Assembly: GCF_015732285.1 (NCBI RefSeq)
Contig: NZ_WIQU01000031.1
Span: 1 to 43,147 of the forward strand
Origin: Pectinatus frisingensis
GTDB lineage: Bacteria; Bacillota; Negativicutes; Selenomonadales; Selenomonadaceae
DNA length: 43,147 bases
Reading direction: 5' to 3'
Part shown: in pieces, positions 8,124 through 16,941 of the stretch
Layout: every line of letters starts with the position of its first letter
How positions within the stretch are numbered: the first letter of the stretch is position 1
The notes under the pieces: generated by a model
The model's input: the letters and a program-made list of their open reading frames with translations, nothing else
Told to the model about the DNA's origin: nothing
Databases searched by the model: none
Made by a program: the position numbers and the translations under genes

Positions 8124-10598
8124 TTGTCATTTTTAAAAAGGACGCTCACAGCTAGGTTTTCACAGCAGGTAGGCGTTTTTCATGAAAAAGCGCGGTTGCC
8201 CTATCTTTTACCGTGGGCCTTTGTTGATGAAAAAACAGGAGTCGTCCATGGAAAAGATCATTCCATGATGGCTGTGTATGAATTTCGGGGCCCGGATATG
8301 GACAGCTCTACGCCCCTGGAGCTCATGCAGTATAACGCTGCCGTAAACAATGTCATCAAAACATTGCCAACGGGCTATGTCCTATATTTTGAGGCGCAAC
8401 GTCATCTTGCCAGTAAGTACAATGCGGCAAAGATCGACATCCCCATCGTGCAGAAGATGGAGGATGAAAGAGCCGGTTATTATGCCGGTCAGAAGCATTT
8501 TGAAACTAGCTATTATTTTATTGTTTACTGTGAACCGCCGCAGCTTTTGAAATCGCGAATTACGGATGCCTTTATTGCCGATGCCAAACACAAAGGGAAG
8601 AATAAGGCCGATATGCGGGTCTATTGTGAGACGGTTGAAAAATTTATCAATAACGTCAATCTCATTGGGAATATGCTGCAAAATTGGTTTCCGGAAATGA
8701 AACCACTCAATGCCCAAGGCGCTTTAAGTTATCTGCATTCCAATATTTCTACACGGCGTTTTCCTGTGAAAGTGAATCCCGATAAGTACATTACGGATTA
8801 CATCTGTGACTCGGATGTACTTGGTGGCCGGGAAATGAAGCTGGGTGAAAAGCACATCAAACTGGTTACGATCTTGGATTTTCCGCCAGTATCTACACCG
8901 GGGTTTTTTGACGTATTCAACAACATGGATATCGAATATCGCTGGGTATCGCGCTATATTTGCTTATCCAAAATGGACGCCACGGAAGAATTGAAGAACT
9001 TTTTAATGCGCTGGAACCAGCAAATTAAGAGCTTTTGGACACAGGTTCGTGAGGCTGTTTTAAAGGAACAACTCAATGATGCTCTTGATGAAACAGCAGT
9101 ACTGAATAAAGACGATGTCAGCGTTGCCATGCAGGAGCTCGGACAGGATGCCGTAAGCTACGGCTATTACACCATGACAATGCTGGTTTTCGATGACAAT
9201 AAGGATCGCTGCACGGATAAAGCCAACCGGATACTTGAGGCCGTCAATTCTCTAGGCTATTGCGGTTATATTGAAACAGACAACAGCATGGAAGCATGGT
9301 GGGGCTCGATTCCGGGCTGTTACCGGGCCAATATCCGCCGTCCCATCGTGAATAGCTTAAATTTTTGTCACCTTGCCCCGGTCACATCGATATGGCCTGG
9401 AGACAGAAGAAATGAATACTTAAAGGGGCCTGTGCTGCTCTACACGGATACGAATGGGTTTACGCCGTTTCGGTTATCCCTTCATGTAGGCGATGTGGGG
9501 CACACGTTGATCTGCGGTCCTTCCGGCAGCGGAAAGTCTGTACTACTGAATACTTTGGAAGCGCATTTTTTGAAATATCCGGACAGCAATGTGTTTATCT
9601 TTGATAAAGCAGCCTCCAGTCGGGCGCTGACGCTCGCGGTTGGCGGCAATTTCTATAACATTGCTGCCGAAGGTAAAGGCGAGTTATCTTTTCAGCCTTT
9701 AGCAAGAATTGATGATGAACAGGAAATTAAATGGGCGAAAGAATGGATCTTGGCGTATTTGAAGCAAAAAAACATAGAAATTACCCCAGTTAAAGATAAC
9801 TTTGTCTGGAAAGCACTTCGTTCCCTGAAGGAATTTCCCCAGGAGCAGCGCTCCATCTCCACGTTTTGTGAAATGGTACAAGATCAGGAAATTCGGCAGG
9901 CGTTGATTCCGCTCACCGTAAAAGGCAGCTATGGCAAGCTTTTCGATAACACCAAGGATGTGTCCGGTATCGGGCGCTGGCAGGTGTATGAAATGGAAAC
10001 GCTTATGAGTACCCCTGCGATTGTGCCATCGACACTGGATTATCTTTTCCATCGTATTGAATCGCGGTTAAAGGACGCAGTGGGGCCTTCTCTGATTTTA
10101 CTTGACGAATCTTGGCTGTTTTTTGACAATGAAGCCTTTAAGCAGAAGCTTCGGGAGTACTTTAAGGACATGCGCAAAAAGAATACCTCCATTATTTTTG
10201 CTACGCAGAATCTTTCGGATTTAGCCAATAAACCGGAACTTCTAAATACAGTGATGGATAATTGCCCGAACCGGATTTATCTGGCAAATAAGAATGCGCG
10301 GACCGCGCAAAATCGGGAGCTTTATAAGGCCTTTGACTGCAATGATAAGCAGATTGATATGATTGCCAGCATGACACCAAAACGCGATTATTATTATTCC
10401 TCAGAAAAAGGAAATCGTATTTTTCGGCTCGCACTGCAGCCTGCTGAAATCCCGTTCGTTACGGCGACAGCTAAGCAGGATCAGCAGGCGATGAATCGGA
10501 TCTTAGCGGAATATGGCCGTGAAAACTTTATCCAAAGATGGTTTGAGTACAAAGGCTATGAGGAGGAGTGGCAGGATTACAGGGAACATTATTTGTAG
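8124..10598 (+). CDS. virB4: VirB4/TrbE ATPase
   Basis: Largest T4SS ATPase, at the base of the channel. The TTG start at 8124 follows AAAGGTGGTGA. The 824-residue protein has the CagE/TrbE/VirB4 N-terminal domain, Walker A GPSGSGKS (about 466-473), Walker B LILLDES (about 658-664) and the downstream ATQNLSDL motif. No truncation is visible. A hairpin (10607-10629) separates it from trbJ, the longest untranslated break in the first half of the operon. Confidence 0.95.
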   Translation: MSFLKRTLTARFSQQVGVFHEKARLPYLLPWAFVDEKTGVVHGKDHSMMAVYEFRGPDMDSSTPLELMQYNAAVNNVIKTLPTGYVLYFEAQRHLASKYNAAKIDIPIVQKMEDERAGYYAGQKHFETSYYFIVYCEPPQLLKSRITDAFIADAKHKGKNKADMRVYCETVEKFINNVNLIGNMLQNWFPEMKPLNAQGALSYLHSNISTRRFPVKVNPDKYITDYICDSDVLGGREMKLGEKHIKLVTILDFPPVSTPGFFDVFNNMDIEYRWVSRYICLSKMDATEELKNFLMRWNQQIKSFWTQVREAVLKEQLNDALDETAVLNKDDVSVAMQELGQDAVSYGYYTMTMLVFDDNKDRCTDKANRILEAVNSLGYCGYIETDNSMEAWWGSIPGCYRANIRRPIVNSLNFCHLAPVTSIWPGDRRNEYLKGPVLLYTDTNGFTPFRLSLHVGDVGHTLICGPSGSGKSVLLNTLEAHFLKYPDSNVFIFDKAASSRALTLAVGGNFYNIAAEGKGELSFQPLARIDDEQEIKWAKEWILAYLKQKNIEITPVKDNFVWKALRSLKEFPQEQRSISTFCEMVQDQEIRQALIPLTVKGSYGKLFDNTKDVSGIGRWQVYEMETLMSTPAIVPSTLDYLFHRIESRLKDAVGPSLILLDESWLFFDNEAFKQKLREYFKDMRKKNTSIIFATQNLSDLANKPELLNTVMDNCPNRIYLANKNARTAQNRELYKAFDCNDKQIDMIASMTPKRDYYYSSEKGNRIFRLALQPAEIPFVTATAKQDQQAMNRILAEYGRENFIQRWFEYKGYEEEWQDYREHYL

Positions 10599-10606
10599 AA
10601 AAATAT

Positions 10607-10629
10607 AGGGGGTTCATAATGGACCCCCT
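10607..10629 (+). repeat. Perfect hairpin between virB4 and trbJ
   Basis: AGGGGGT (10607-10613), 9-nt loop, ACCCCCT (10623-10629), ending 22 bases before the trbJ ATG and just before its AAGGAGAGGAG site. There is no T-run, so it is not a classical terminator; it may mark an RNA processing or stability point inside the operon. Confidence 0.6.
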
Positions 10630-10651
10630 GCGAAGGAGAGGAGAAATTCAA

Positions 10652-11437
10652 ATGGCGGCTGTTCGAAACCACTTTACGATGGGAATTGTAGGAGCTTTTT
10701 TGCTGGTAGCGCCCATGGCCGCGCAAGCATCCATCCCGGTCATTGACAGTGAAAATATTCTGCAGCAGATCAAAACCTATACCGAAACGCTTCAGGTTGT
10801 GACGAATACGGCGCAGCAAATTACGTTGCAGATGAAGGAACTCACGGCACTGCCGGAAACCGTTCTGGATAGTTATAAAGATGCCTTGAATAACAGTATG
10901 TCTTCTATCAATACGGCCATGAAAAAATCCGGGTTCTTTACAGAGGACACAGCATGGAATAGCTATTGGCAAAGTACCTTTCCTAAAATCGCCGTAGATA
11001 CCTATGCGCAAACTTCTTTGGCCGAGCAAAATGTGAACACGACGCTGCAGGAAATCTTATCTATGCGAAATCGGGATGATGTAACGACATACCATCAGCT
11101 CATGACGGAGCTTGATGCTTCCAGAACACGACTAACGGATCTGTTGGAGCAAAACAAATCGCCCGAAGGCAGCAAACAGGCACAGCAGCTTGCCAATGAG
11201 ATTGCGGCGGAAAAGGCGCATATCGACAGCGTTCATACAGCACTTCAAGCCTTAACTGCGCAGAATCAGGTGATGAAGAATCAGGCGGAGGTGCTGGAAA
11301 AGCAGAATCATCAGGCGGTTGTTAATGCTGCGATACAGGCCGAAGATGCAGCACTTACGAAAATGCAGCAGGAAGTAACGAAAACCGTGCCTGCCCTTGA
11401 TGATCCCTGGCAAACCTATGGCCATGTGAGGTGGTGA
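10652..11437 (+). CDS. trbJ: TrbJ/VirB5-like T4SS protein, copy 1
   Basis: Secreted minor pilus-tip or channel protein. The ATG at 10652 is preceded by AAGGAGAGGAG; the longer frame from 10568 would overlap virB4 and cross the hairpin. The 261 residues start with a signal peptide (about 1-25, ending AAQAS) and continue as an almost entirely alpha-helical, Gln/Asn/Ala-rich protein with predicted coiled coils (about 30-60 and 150-240), the TrbJ pattern. A second TrbJ-like gene lies at 14907, so the two may be alternative or successive tip subunits. Confidence 0.8.
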   Translation: MAAVRNHFTMGIVGAFLLVAPMAAQASIPVIDSENILQQIKTYTETLQVVTNTAQQITLQMKELTALPETVLDSYKDALNNSMSSINTAMKKSGFFTEDTAWNSYWQSTFPKIAVDTYAQTSLAEQNVNTTLQEILSMRNRDDVTTYHQLMTELDASRTRLTDLLEQNKSPEGSKQAQQLANEIAAEKAHIDSVHTALQALTAQNQVMKNQAEVLEKQNHQAVVNAAIQAEDAALTKMQQEVTKTVPALDDPWQTYGHVRW

Positions 11438-11441
11438 GCGC

Positions 11442-12575
11442 GTGGATTTTGCAAGCAGTGATTTTTTGACGGAATTACTGAAATTTTTCGAGCTGCACAG
11501 CATTACGGGCTTTTTAGCCTTGCAGCCCTATGCGTGGCAGCTCGTTTCTGTTTTGGCGGTTATTGATGTTTGTACAACTTGGACACTGTATAGCGCGGAG
11601 CTGCGGATGGCCGCCGTGATCAGCCGGGTGATGAAGGTCGGATTTTTCCTTTTTCTCATTTTGCAGTGGGATAAAATCAATTCGGCTATTTTAGTTTCAT
11701 TCCAATATGCCGGACTAACAGCTGCCGGGGTAACACCATCTAGTGATTGGATTGCACCGAGCAAGATATTGGAACAAGGATTTGAAGTTGTCGGCGGTCT
11801 TTTGAAAGCATTTAATGAAACCGGCATAATGAGCAATGGGGGCCTCGGAAAATGTTTTATGTACCTACTGTCTACAGTCATTACCTTAGGCGCTTTTTTC
11901 TTTATTACCTTACAGATTCTTTTGACGAAGATTGAATTCAATGTGTTTGCTTCGATTGGTGTCATTTTGCTGCCGTTTGGGGCCATTCGCTATACGTCCT
12001 TTTTATTTCAGCGCGTCGTAGCTGCTGTTTTCAGTTTTGGCATCAAATTGATGGTCATGTATTTCCTGATTGGCCTATTTAATTCGTTGGCAGGGGATGT
12101 AAAAGCCATTCCGGCAACCGAATCGTTCGCAAACATGCTTCGCATGTCCTTATCCTATGCAGCCATGGCCTTTCTTACATGGCAGCTGCCGAATCTGGCG
12201 GCAAGCATGATGAATGGGCAGCCTGCCATGGATGCCGGAGCTGCGATTGGCGGGGCAAGAATGGCAGGCACAGCTGTCGTTGCTGCTGTGAGCGGTGGCG
12301 TAGGCGGTGCGGTAACAAAGGCAGCTTCCACCTACGGCAATGCAAGAGTGACAATGAATGCGGCCCGCGCCAGTCAAGCTGTGAGCGGGGGTTCGCTTTC
12401 CGGCAATTTTGCCAAAACCATGATGCGGCAAAAATTTGCCAATAGCACCATTGGCAGATCCTTGATGCGTGGGGCCAACAATGCCATTAATCATCATGAG
12501 GATTATAAAAACCTGCGGTCGGGCAGAGCATTTGAAGAAGCACAGAGAAACCGCAATGACTATGGCAACAAGTAA
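11442..12575 (+). CDS. trbL: TrbL/VirB6-like polytopic channel protein
   Basis: Inner-membrane channel subunit. The GTG start at 11442 follows GAGGTGGTGAG, four bases after the trbJ stop. The 377 residues contain about six hydrophobic segments in the first 260 residues, then a Gly/Ala-rich soluble tail (about 260-377), as in TrbL/VirB6. The neighbouring gene carries a second VirB6-like membrane region between two cell-wall hydrolase domains, so this operon encodes two VirB6-type proteins. Confidence 0.85.
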   Translation: MDFASSDFLTELLKFFELHSITGFLALQPYAWQLVSVLAVIDVCTTWTLYSAELRMAAVISRVMKVGFFLFLILQWDKINSAILVSFQYAGLTAAGVTPSSDWIAPSKILEQGFEVVGGLLKAFNETGIMSNGGLGKCFMYLLSTVITLGAFFFITLQILLTKIEFNVFASIGVILLPFGAIRYTSFLFQRVVAAVFSFGIKLMVMYFLIGLFNSLAGDVKAIPATESFANMLRMSLSYAAMAFLTWQLPNLAASMMNGQPAMDAGAAIGGARMAGTAVVAAVSGGVGGAVTKAASTYGNARVTMNAARASQAVSGGSLSGNFAKTMMRQKFANSTIGRSLMRGANNAINHHEDYKNLRSGRAFEEAQRNRNDYGNK

Positions 12576-12584
12576 GGTGTGCCT

Positions 12585-14393
12585 ATGAGAATAAAACAAA
12601 TTTGTGTGGCGATAGGCATTTTTCTATTAGTAAGCATGCCGGCTGTCTTTGCCGCAGCACCGTTTGCCGGAGGCGAAGTGACGGCGCCATTTGGTGAAGA
12701 AGACCATCTGGGGCATACGCATAAAGGATTGGATGTCGGTACTTCGTCCGGCACGCCGATTCTTGCTCCATTCAATGGCACCGTCGAGCATGGCGCAGGC
12801 AATGGTTTTATTTATTGGGTGCTTATTACGGGAGACAATGGGGAAGCACTTCTTTTCGGCGACTGCAATCCGGATACCTTGATTTGTCCGGATGGCACGG
12901 TAGCGGAAGGTACATTGATTGGCTATACCGGCGGCGATGTCTATGAAGGCGAGCTTGGCACCTCGACCGGGGCGCATTGTCATCTGGAATATTGGCCTTC
13001 TGGTTATTACACGGGCTCGGTCATAGATCCATCTTCCCGATTGGTAGCGCTGGGGGTTAACCTTAGCGGGAATGGCAGTGTAAATCCGGGAAGTGGACAA
13101 AAAGGAAGTGACAATATTTCACTGCCGTGGGGCGTGGCAGCGATGTATCAGCTGGGAGATTCCCTAAATCAGCTGATGGAACAAATGGTGACGACTTTAT
13201 CAAAAGGCTATAGCGGCCTGCAGACGGCAGGACTTGCCTTGTTATTTGTCCTGGCAATCCTTGATCTGACGCTGCCGATTATTGTCGCCGGTCTGGAGAC
13301 TTCCTTGAATCAGGTCATTACGAAAACCTTTAAATACGGTTTCTTGTTTTTGATTTTTACCAATTGGCAGCGAATCATCAACGATTTTTTTCTGAGTTTT
13401 GTAAGTTCGGTATCGGGCACCTTTATTCAAGATCCAACGATAATTGCCGATAACGTGTCACAGCCGCAGCTTTTGATGCAAAAATGCGTGTATCTGGTTA
13501 CGCCGGGACTCAATAAAATTGCGTCGTTCGGTTCGATGGATTTTGTCCGGAATTTCGGAACGATCCTGCCGATTTATCTCATTACCTTTTTGACCATGGG
13601 CATATTTTTCTTTCTGTCCTGTTACATCATGCTCGTCTATATCGAATTTTATTTTTCGGCTTCGGTGGCACTTTGTACCGGACCGTTTGCCGCCTTGGGG
13701 TTTACGAAATTTGTGGCTGAAGGGAGTTTCGGCCATCTGGTATCTACAACTATAAAGCTCATGATTTTGTCCGTGATGGTCGGGCTGTGCGTTTTCTGCA
13801 TCAAGGATGCCAAGCCGCAGGACCTTTTTACCATGAAAACACCGGCAGTAACCCAGACGGGATCAGGCAGTGTTTCCGGACCGGCAGACTTGGTAGCTTT
13901 GGCGACAGAAAAGGCGCAAAAATATAACATTCCCGTTACGCTTTTCTTGGCACAGATTCAGGCGGAGAGCAGTTGGAACTCGCAGGCGGTCAGTGCGGTT
14001 GGCGCGGAAGGCTTAGGTCAGCTTATGCCGTCTACTGCTGCTGGGCTGGGCTGCTATGATTCCTTTAATCCGGAGCAGAATTTGGAAGTCTCGGCAAAGT
14101 ATATGCGGGGGCTGTATGAACAGTTTGGTGATTGGAACTATGCTTTGGCCGCTTATAACGGTGGACCTAATAGTATTTCCAGGAATGAGCCGCTGCCAGG
14201 ATGGGCACAGGCTTATGTAAATCAGGTCAATCGGAATTTGTCAGGAACCTATACCGTAAATAATGGAATTACTGCAGAAGCCATGTCAAAATATGTGCTG
14301 TTCTGCTTATCCTTAATTGGCTTAGCGATATTAACCTTCCGTGTGCCAAAGTCCATTATGAATGCCTTGGGAGGTCGTTATGAATTGTCTTAA
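12585..14393 (+). CDS. M23 peptidase - VirB6-like membrane region - lytic transglycosylase fusion
   Basis: A 602-residue protein joining three activities. After a signal-like segment (about 1-24) comes an M23 endopeptidase domain with both zinc motifs, HKGLD (about 46-50) and HCHLEYW (about 132-138). The middle (about 190-430) has several hydrophobic helices like TrbL/VirB6. Residues about 435-545 form an SLT transglycosylase domain with the catalytic glutamate in QAESSWN, then GLGQLMPST and ALAAYNGG. A last membrane helix lies near 570-590. VirB1-type hydrolases normally open peptidoglycan as separate proteins; here two hydrolases of different bond specificity appear tethered to a channel subunit. 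The ATG at 12585 follows AAGGTG. Confidence 0.88.
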   Translation: MRIKQICVAIGIFLLVSMPAVFAAAPFAGGEVTAPFGEEDHLGHTHKGLDVGTSSGTPILAPFNGTVEHGAGNGFIYWVLITGDNGEALLFGDCNPDTLICPDGTVAEGTLIGYTGGDVYEGELGTSTGAHCHLEYWPSGYYTGSVIDPSSRLVALGVNLSGNGSVNPGSGQKGSDNISLPWGVAAMYQLGDSLNQLMEQMVTTLSKGYSGLQTAGLALLFVLAILDLTLPIIVAGLETSLNQVITKTFKYGFLFLIFTNWQRIINDFFLSFVSSVSGTFIQDPTIIADNVSQPQLLMQKCVYLVTPGLNKIASFGSMDFVRNFGTILPIYLITFLTMGIFFFLSCYIMLVYIEFYFSASVALCTGPFAALGFTKFVAEGSFGHLVSTTIKLMILSVMVGLCVFCIKDAKPQDLFTMKTPAVTQTGSGSVSGPADLVALATEKAQKYNIPVTLFLAQIQAESSWNSQAVSAVGAEGLGQLMPSTAAGLGCYDSFNPEQNLEVSAKYMRGLYEQFGDWNYALAAYNGGPNSISRNEPLPGWAQAYVNQVNRNLSGTYTVNNGITAEAMSKYVLFCLSLIGLAILTFRVPKSIMNALGGRYELS

Positions 14394-14910
14394 GAGTGGG
14401 CAGAAAAAACTCAAGATATTCATGATAGCTATACTTTTTGGCATTGCCGTATTAGGTGCAGTAAATATTTTTGTCGGAAAACTATTTTATATCAATTCTA
14501 CAGATTCTGCGCCAAGGGGAATTTATCTAATTTCGCTTAACCAGAATTTGCACTATGGAGATTATGTCATCGTAGCGCTACCGGTGGATGTGCCAAAGCT
14601 TCATGTGGAAAAAGGCTTTTTGCTATTAAAGCAGGTTCGGGGATTTCCAGGCGATAAATATACGGTTTCTGATGATGCGTTAGAGCTTTGCGGGAAAGCC
14701 TATAAAATTTTTCAACAGGAAGGATTGCCGCAGTTAGAAACTGGCGAAAGGCAGGTGCCGGATAATGAAATGCTGCTTTTAAATGATAGGGAACTTTCTT
14801 TTGATTCCCGGTATTTAGGGCCAATTTCAAAAGATTTGATTGTAAAGAAAGTAGACTTGCTTGTACCCTATGAACCGTTTACTTGTTTTGTAAAGAAGGT
14901 GATTGAATGA
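14380..14910 (+). CDS. traF: TraF-type S26 signal peptidase
   Basis: Conjugation-specific serine peptidase; in RP4, TraF processes and cyclises the pilin. The 177 residues have one N-terminal membrane helix (about 11-33), the nucleophile serine in TDSAPRGIY (Ser43) and the general-base lysine in LLKQVRGFPGD (Lys84). The ATG at 14380 follows GGGAGG and overlaps the preceding gene by 14 bases. Together with the two-helix VirB2 in this operon it suggests TrbC-like pilin maturation, which is inference. Confidence 0.88.
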   Translation: MNCLKSGQKKLKIFMIAILFGIAVLGAVNIFVGKLFYINSTDSAPRGIYLISLNQNLHYGDYVIVALPVDVPKLHVEKGFLLLKQVRGFPGDKYTVSDDALELCGKAYKIFQQEGLPQLETGERQVPDNEMLLLNDRELSFDSRYLGPISKDLIVKKVDLLVPYEPFTCFVKKVIE

Positions 14911-15647
14911 GAATCCGTAAAGCAGCTGTTGTTGTTTTTACTATTGCAATGCTTAGCGGATCTTCTCTGATTGCGCAGGCCTGGTGGGGAGAGCTGTTAT
15001 ATCCGGGAGCATATGTCTTTGATGCCAAGCGTTTCGCTGACAACGTAAAAGAAACAGAACAGGCTATTGCTGCGGTGCAGAATACCCTAGAAAATTTGAA
15101 TAACAGAATCTTGATGATAACAGGCATAAATTCTGAACTGAAAAATGTTTTTAAAGCTGTGCAAGGAAGCGGCGATATGCCAACAAGAAAAAGTGCGGCA
15201 GAGCTGGATACAGTTTTTCGGGAGGTCCAAGGAAAGGCGGATCCTGATGAACCGTATGAGATGCTTCTTTATAGCAGTTTAGAAAGTGTGAATCAAGATG
15301 TTGCCAATACCGCGCAGAAGGTGTTTCAAAACCAGCAGCTTAGGGGAACCGCACAAGAAGAAATTTTACAGGCGGGAACAGCAGGCCTTTTGGGTGAGAA
15401 GCAAAAACAAAATGCAACAGTGGTTTTAGAAGCATTGGAAGGCATTGATCAGGCACAGATCAAGGGTTCAAAATTTATGAAGCAAGTGACCATGCAGGAA
15501 GCAGAGTATACGGCCAATCGCATTGAACGGGAAAAAGCCAGGGATGGAGAATTTTACGGTTATGATCCCTACCATCCAAACGAATACGATATGCAAAACC
15601 GGGTAGTGAAAACGAAAAGTTTGGGTTTTATGCAGTATGGGGAATGA
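14907..15647 (+). CDS. TrbJ/VirB5-like protein, copy 2
   Basis: Secreted helical protein of 246 residues: signal peptide (about 1-25, ending AQA), a WWGELLYPGAYVFD segment, then long amphipathic helices (about 40-210) typical of TrbJ/VirB5. It overlaps traF by 4 bases (ATGA) and ends the main T4SS operon. It shares layout but little obvious sequence with the TrbJ at 10652. A tip-adhesin or channel role is inferred from family and position. Confidence 0.65.
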   Translation: MRIRKAAVVVFTIAMLSGSSLIAQAWWGELLYPGAYVFDAKRFADNVKETEQAIAAVQNTLENLNNRILMITGINSELKNVFKAVQGSGDMPTRKSAAELDTVFREVQGKADPDEPYEMLLYSSLESVNQDVANTAQKVFQNQQLRGTAQEEILQAGTAGLLGEKQKQNATVVLEALEGIDQAQIKGSKFMKQVTMQEAEYTANRIEREKARDGEFYGYDPYHPNEYDMQNRVVKTKSLGFMQYGE

Positions 15648-15726
15648 AAAAATCGTTGGATTACTGCACTGAAAAAATTGAATTTGGCTTGAATCTTACT
15701 AAGCGAATATGGAGCAATGATTATTT

Positions 15727-16188
15727 ATGAGTGATTTAGCCGTGCATTTCTCAAGTAAAACCGATGAATGGGAAACACCGTGGGATTTTTTTGAGAAATT
15801 TAATGCAGAATTTCATTTCAAACTAGACGTTTGTGCTACGGTTCAAAATACAAAGTGTTGTGAATGGTTTGATAAAAAACTTGATGGCTTAAAGCAAGAA
15901 TGGCCGCCCTGTGCTTGTTGGATGAATCCGCCTTATGGAAGAGAAATCGGTAAATGGGTAAAAAAAGCTTATGAATCATCCTTGAACGGTTCTACCGTGG
16001 TTTGCTTGCTGCCATCAAGAACAGATACAAAATGGTGGCATGACTATTGTATGAAAGGCGAAATAAGGTTTATTCGCGGCAGGCTTAAATTTGGTTGTAG
16101 CAAAAATGCAGCCCCATTTCCAAGTGCAGTGGTCATATTCAACCCCCATAAGCAAAGCGGTAGTACGGGCATTCAACAGGCAGGCTAA
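15727..16188 (+). CDS. dam: Phage-type DNA N6-adenine methyltransferase
   Basis: A 153-residue enzyme of the small phage Dam family (DNA N-6-adenine methyltransferase). The start region SSKTDEWETPWDFFEKFN and the catalytic motif NPPYGREIGKWV (about residues 64-75) are diagnostic. It has no partner endonuclease here, so a protective role for the incoming element against host restriction, or methylation-based control, is more likely than a restriction-modification pair. About 80 bases separate it from the T4SS operon, and an inverted-repeat terminator follows at 16234. Confidence 0.88.
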   Translation: MSDLAVHFSSKTDEWETPWDFFEKFNAEFHFKLDVCATVQNTKCCEWFDKKLDGLKQEWPPCACWMNPPYGREIGKWVKKAYESSLNGSTVVCLLPSRTDTKWWHDYCMKGEIRFIRGRLKFGCSKNAAPFPSAVVIFNPHKQSGSTGIQQAG

Positions 16189-16233
16189 TTTATTCGGGGC
16201 AAGACATGTTGCTCTAATTTAGAAAGAAACGAA

Positions 16234-16256
16234 AAAGAGCAGGGTCCCTGCTCTTT
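16234..16256. terminator. Bidirectional terminator-like palindrome
   Basis: AAAGAGCAGGG (16234-16244), one base, CCCTGCTCTTT (16246-16256): a perfect 11-bp inverted repeat between the convergent adenine methyltransferase and XRE regulator genes, with A and T runs at the stem ends. Confidence 0.8.
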
Positions 16257-16276
16257 GCCCAGACAGATAAAAAGGT

Positions 16277-16864
16277 TTATTTTTCTTTGGTAAAGGATGA
16301 GACAAAGAGCTCCAAACATTGACGGCAAAGCTTGAGCTTATCATGGGAAAGTGAATTCAATAGCTTATTGATGCGTGTCCGTTCCCAATCGGCAGCCGTA
16401 TCCTCTAAAACCTGTTTTGGCGAAATTGGCTGGTTGTTTTCGCCATAGAGCAGCCATTCCAAGGAAAATCCCATTTTGCCAAGCTTTTGGATGACTTCGG
16501 CAGAGGGAATGGTGCCATGTTCAATGGAGGAGAGGGCCGATTGACTGATGGCTAAGTCTTTGGCGAATTCTTCCTGTGATTTGTCGTAATACACACGGAT
16601 GACTTTGATGCGCTGGGCTAAGGTATCTGCTTCTTTATCCACGGAAGCGTCCTTAGCTGGGGTTTTTCCCGAAAGAAAATCGGTTGTGACATCAAACATT
16701 TCTGCGATTTTTTTGAGAATCTCTGGTGCCGGCTCATCCTTACCGGTTTCATATAAAGAAATTTGTACTTGGGTCGTATTTAAAAGATCAGCCAGTTCGC
16801 CCTGCGTCATCTTGCCTTTTCTTAATTCTTTTAAACGTTTTGCAAATTCACTCAACCAAATCAC
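16277..16864 (-). CDS. XRE-family regulator with two HTH domains
   Basis: A 195-residue DNA-binding protein with two HTH_3 domains in tandem: residues about 8-62 (MTQGELADLLNTTQVQISLY) and about 82-135 (KSQEEFAKDLAISQSALSSIE). A C-terminal helical tail may mediate dimerisation or inducer response. GTG start at 16864; an in-frame TTG at 16855 with GGGTGA upstream is an equally good start. It is divergent from topB across an AT-rich gap with two direct repeats and is placed to act as the element's repressor, possibly controlling topB and itself. Confidence 0.85.
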   Translation of the reverse strand: MIWLSEFAKRLKELRKGKMTQGELADLLNTTQVQISLYETGKDEPAPEILKKIAEMFDVTTDFLSGKTPAKDASVDKEADTLAQRIKVIRVYYDKSQEEFAKDLAISQSALSSIEHGTIPSAEVIQKLGKMGFSLEWLLYGENNQPISPKQVLEDTAADWERTRINKLLNSLSHDKLKLCRQCLELFVSSFTKEK

Positions 16865-16875
16865 CCACTTATATA

Positions 16876-16914
16876 TTTACCGCAAAACAAATATTATATT
16901 TTATATTTTACCAC
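16876..16914. promoter_or_regulatory. Candidate operator repeats between XRE gene and topB
   Basis: TTTACCGC (16876-16883) and TTTACCAC (16907-16914) are direct repeats 31 bp apart, about three helical turns, in the AT-rich space between the divergent XRE gene and topB. This is a plausible site for a regulator with two HTH domains; the assignment is inference. Confidence 0.4.
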
Positions 16915-16941
16915 GATAAAAATAAAAAGGAAGTGTTTCTT

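Noticed and set aside
15727-16188. Adenine methyltransferase as part of a restriction-modification or phage-defence system
   Set aside because: No endonuclease or defence partner lies next to it; orphan phage-type Dam enzymes are common on mobile elements.
16726-16941. Long N-terminal extension of topoisomerase III
   Set aside because: It overlaps the divergent XRE gene, lacks a ribosome-binding site, and normal topB homology begins exactly at the TTG with AAGGAAGTG upstream.
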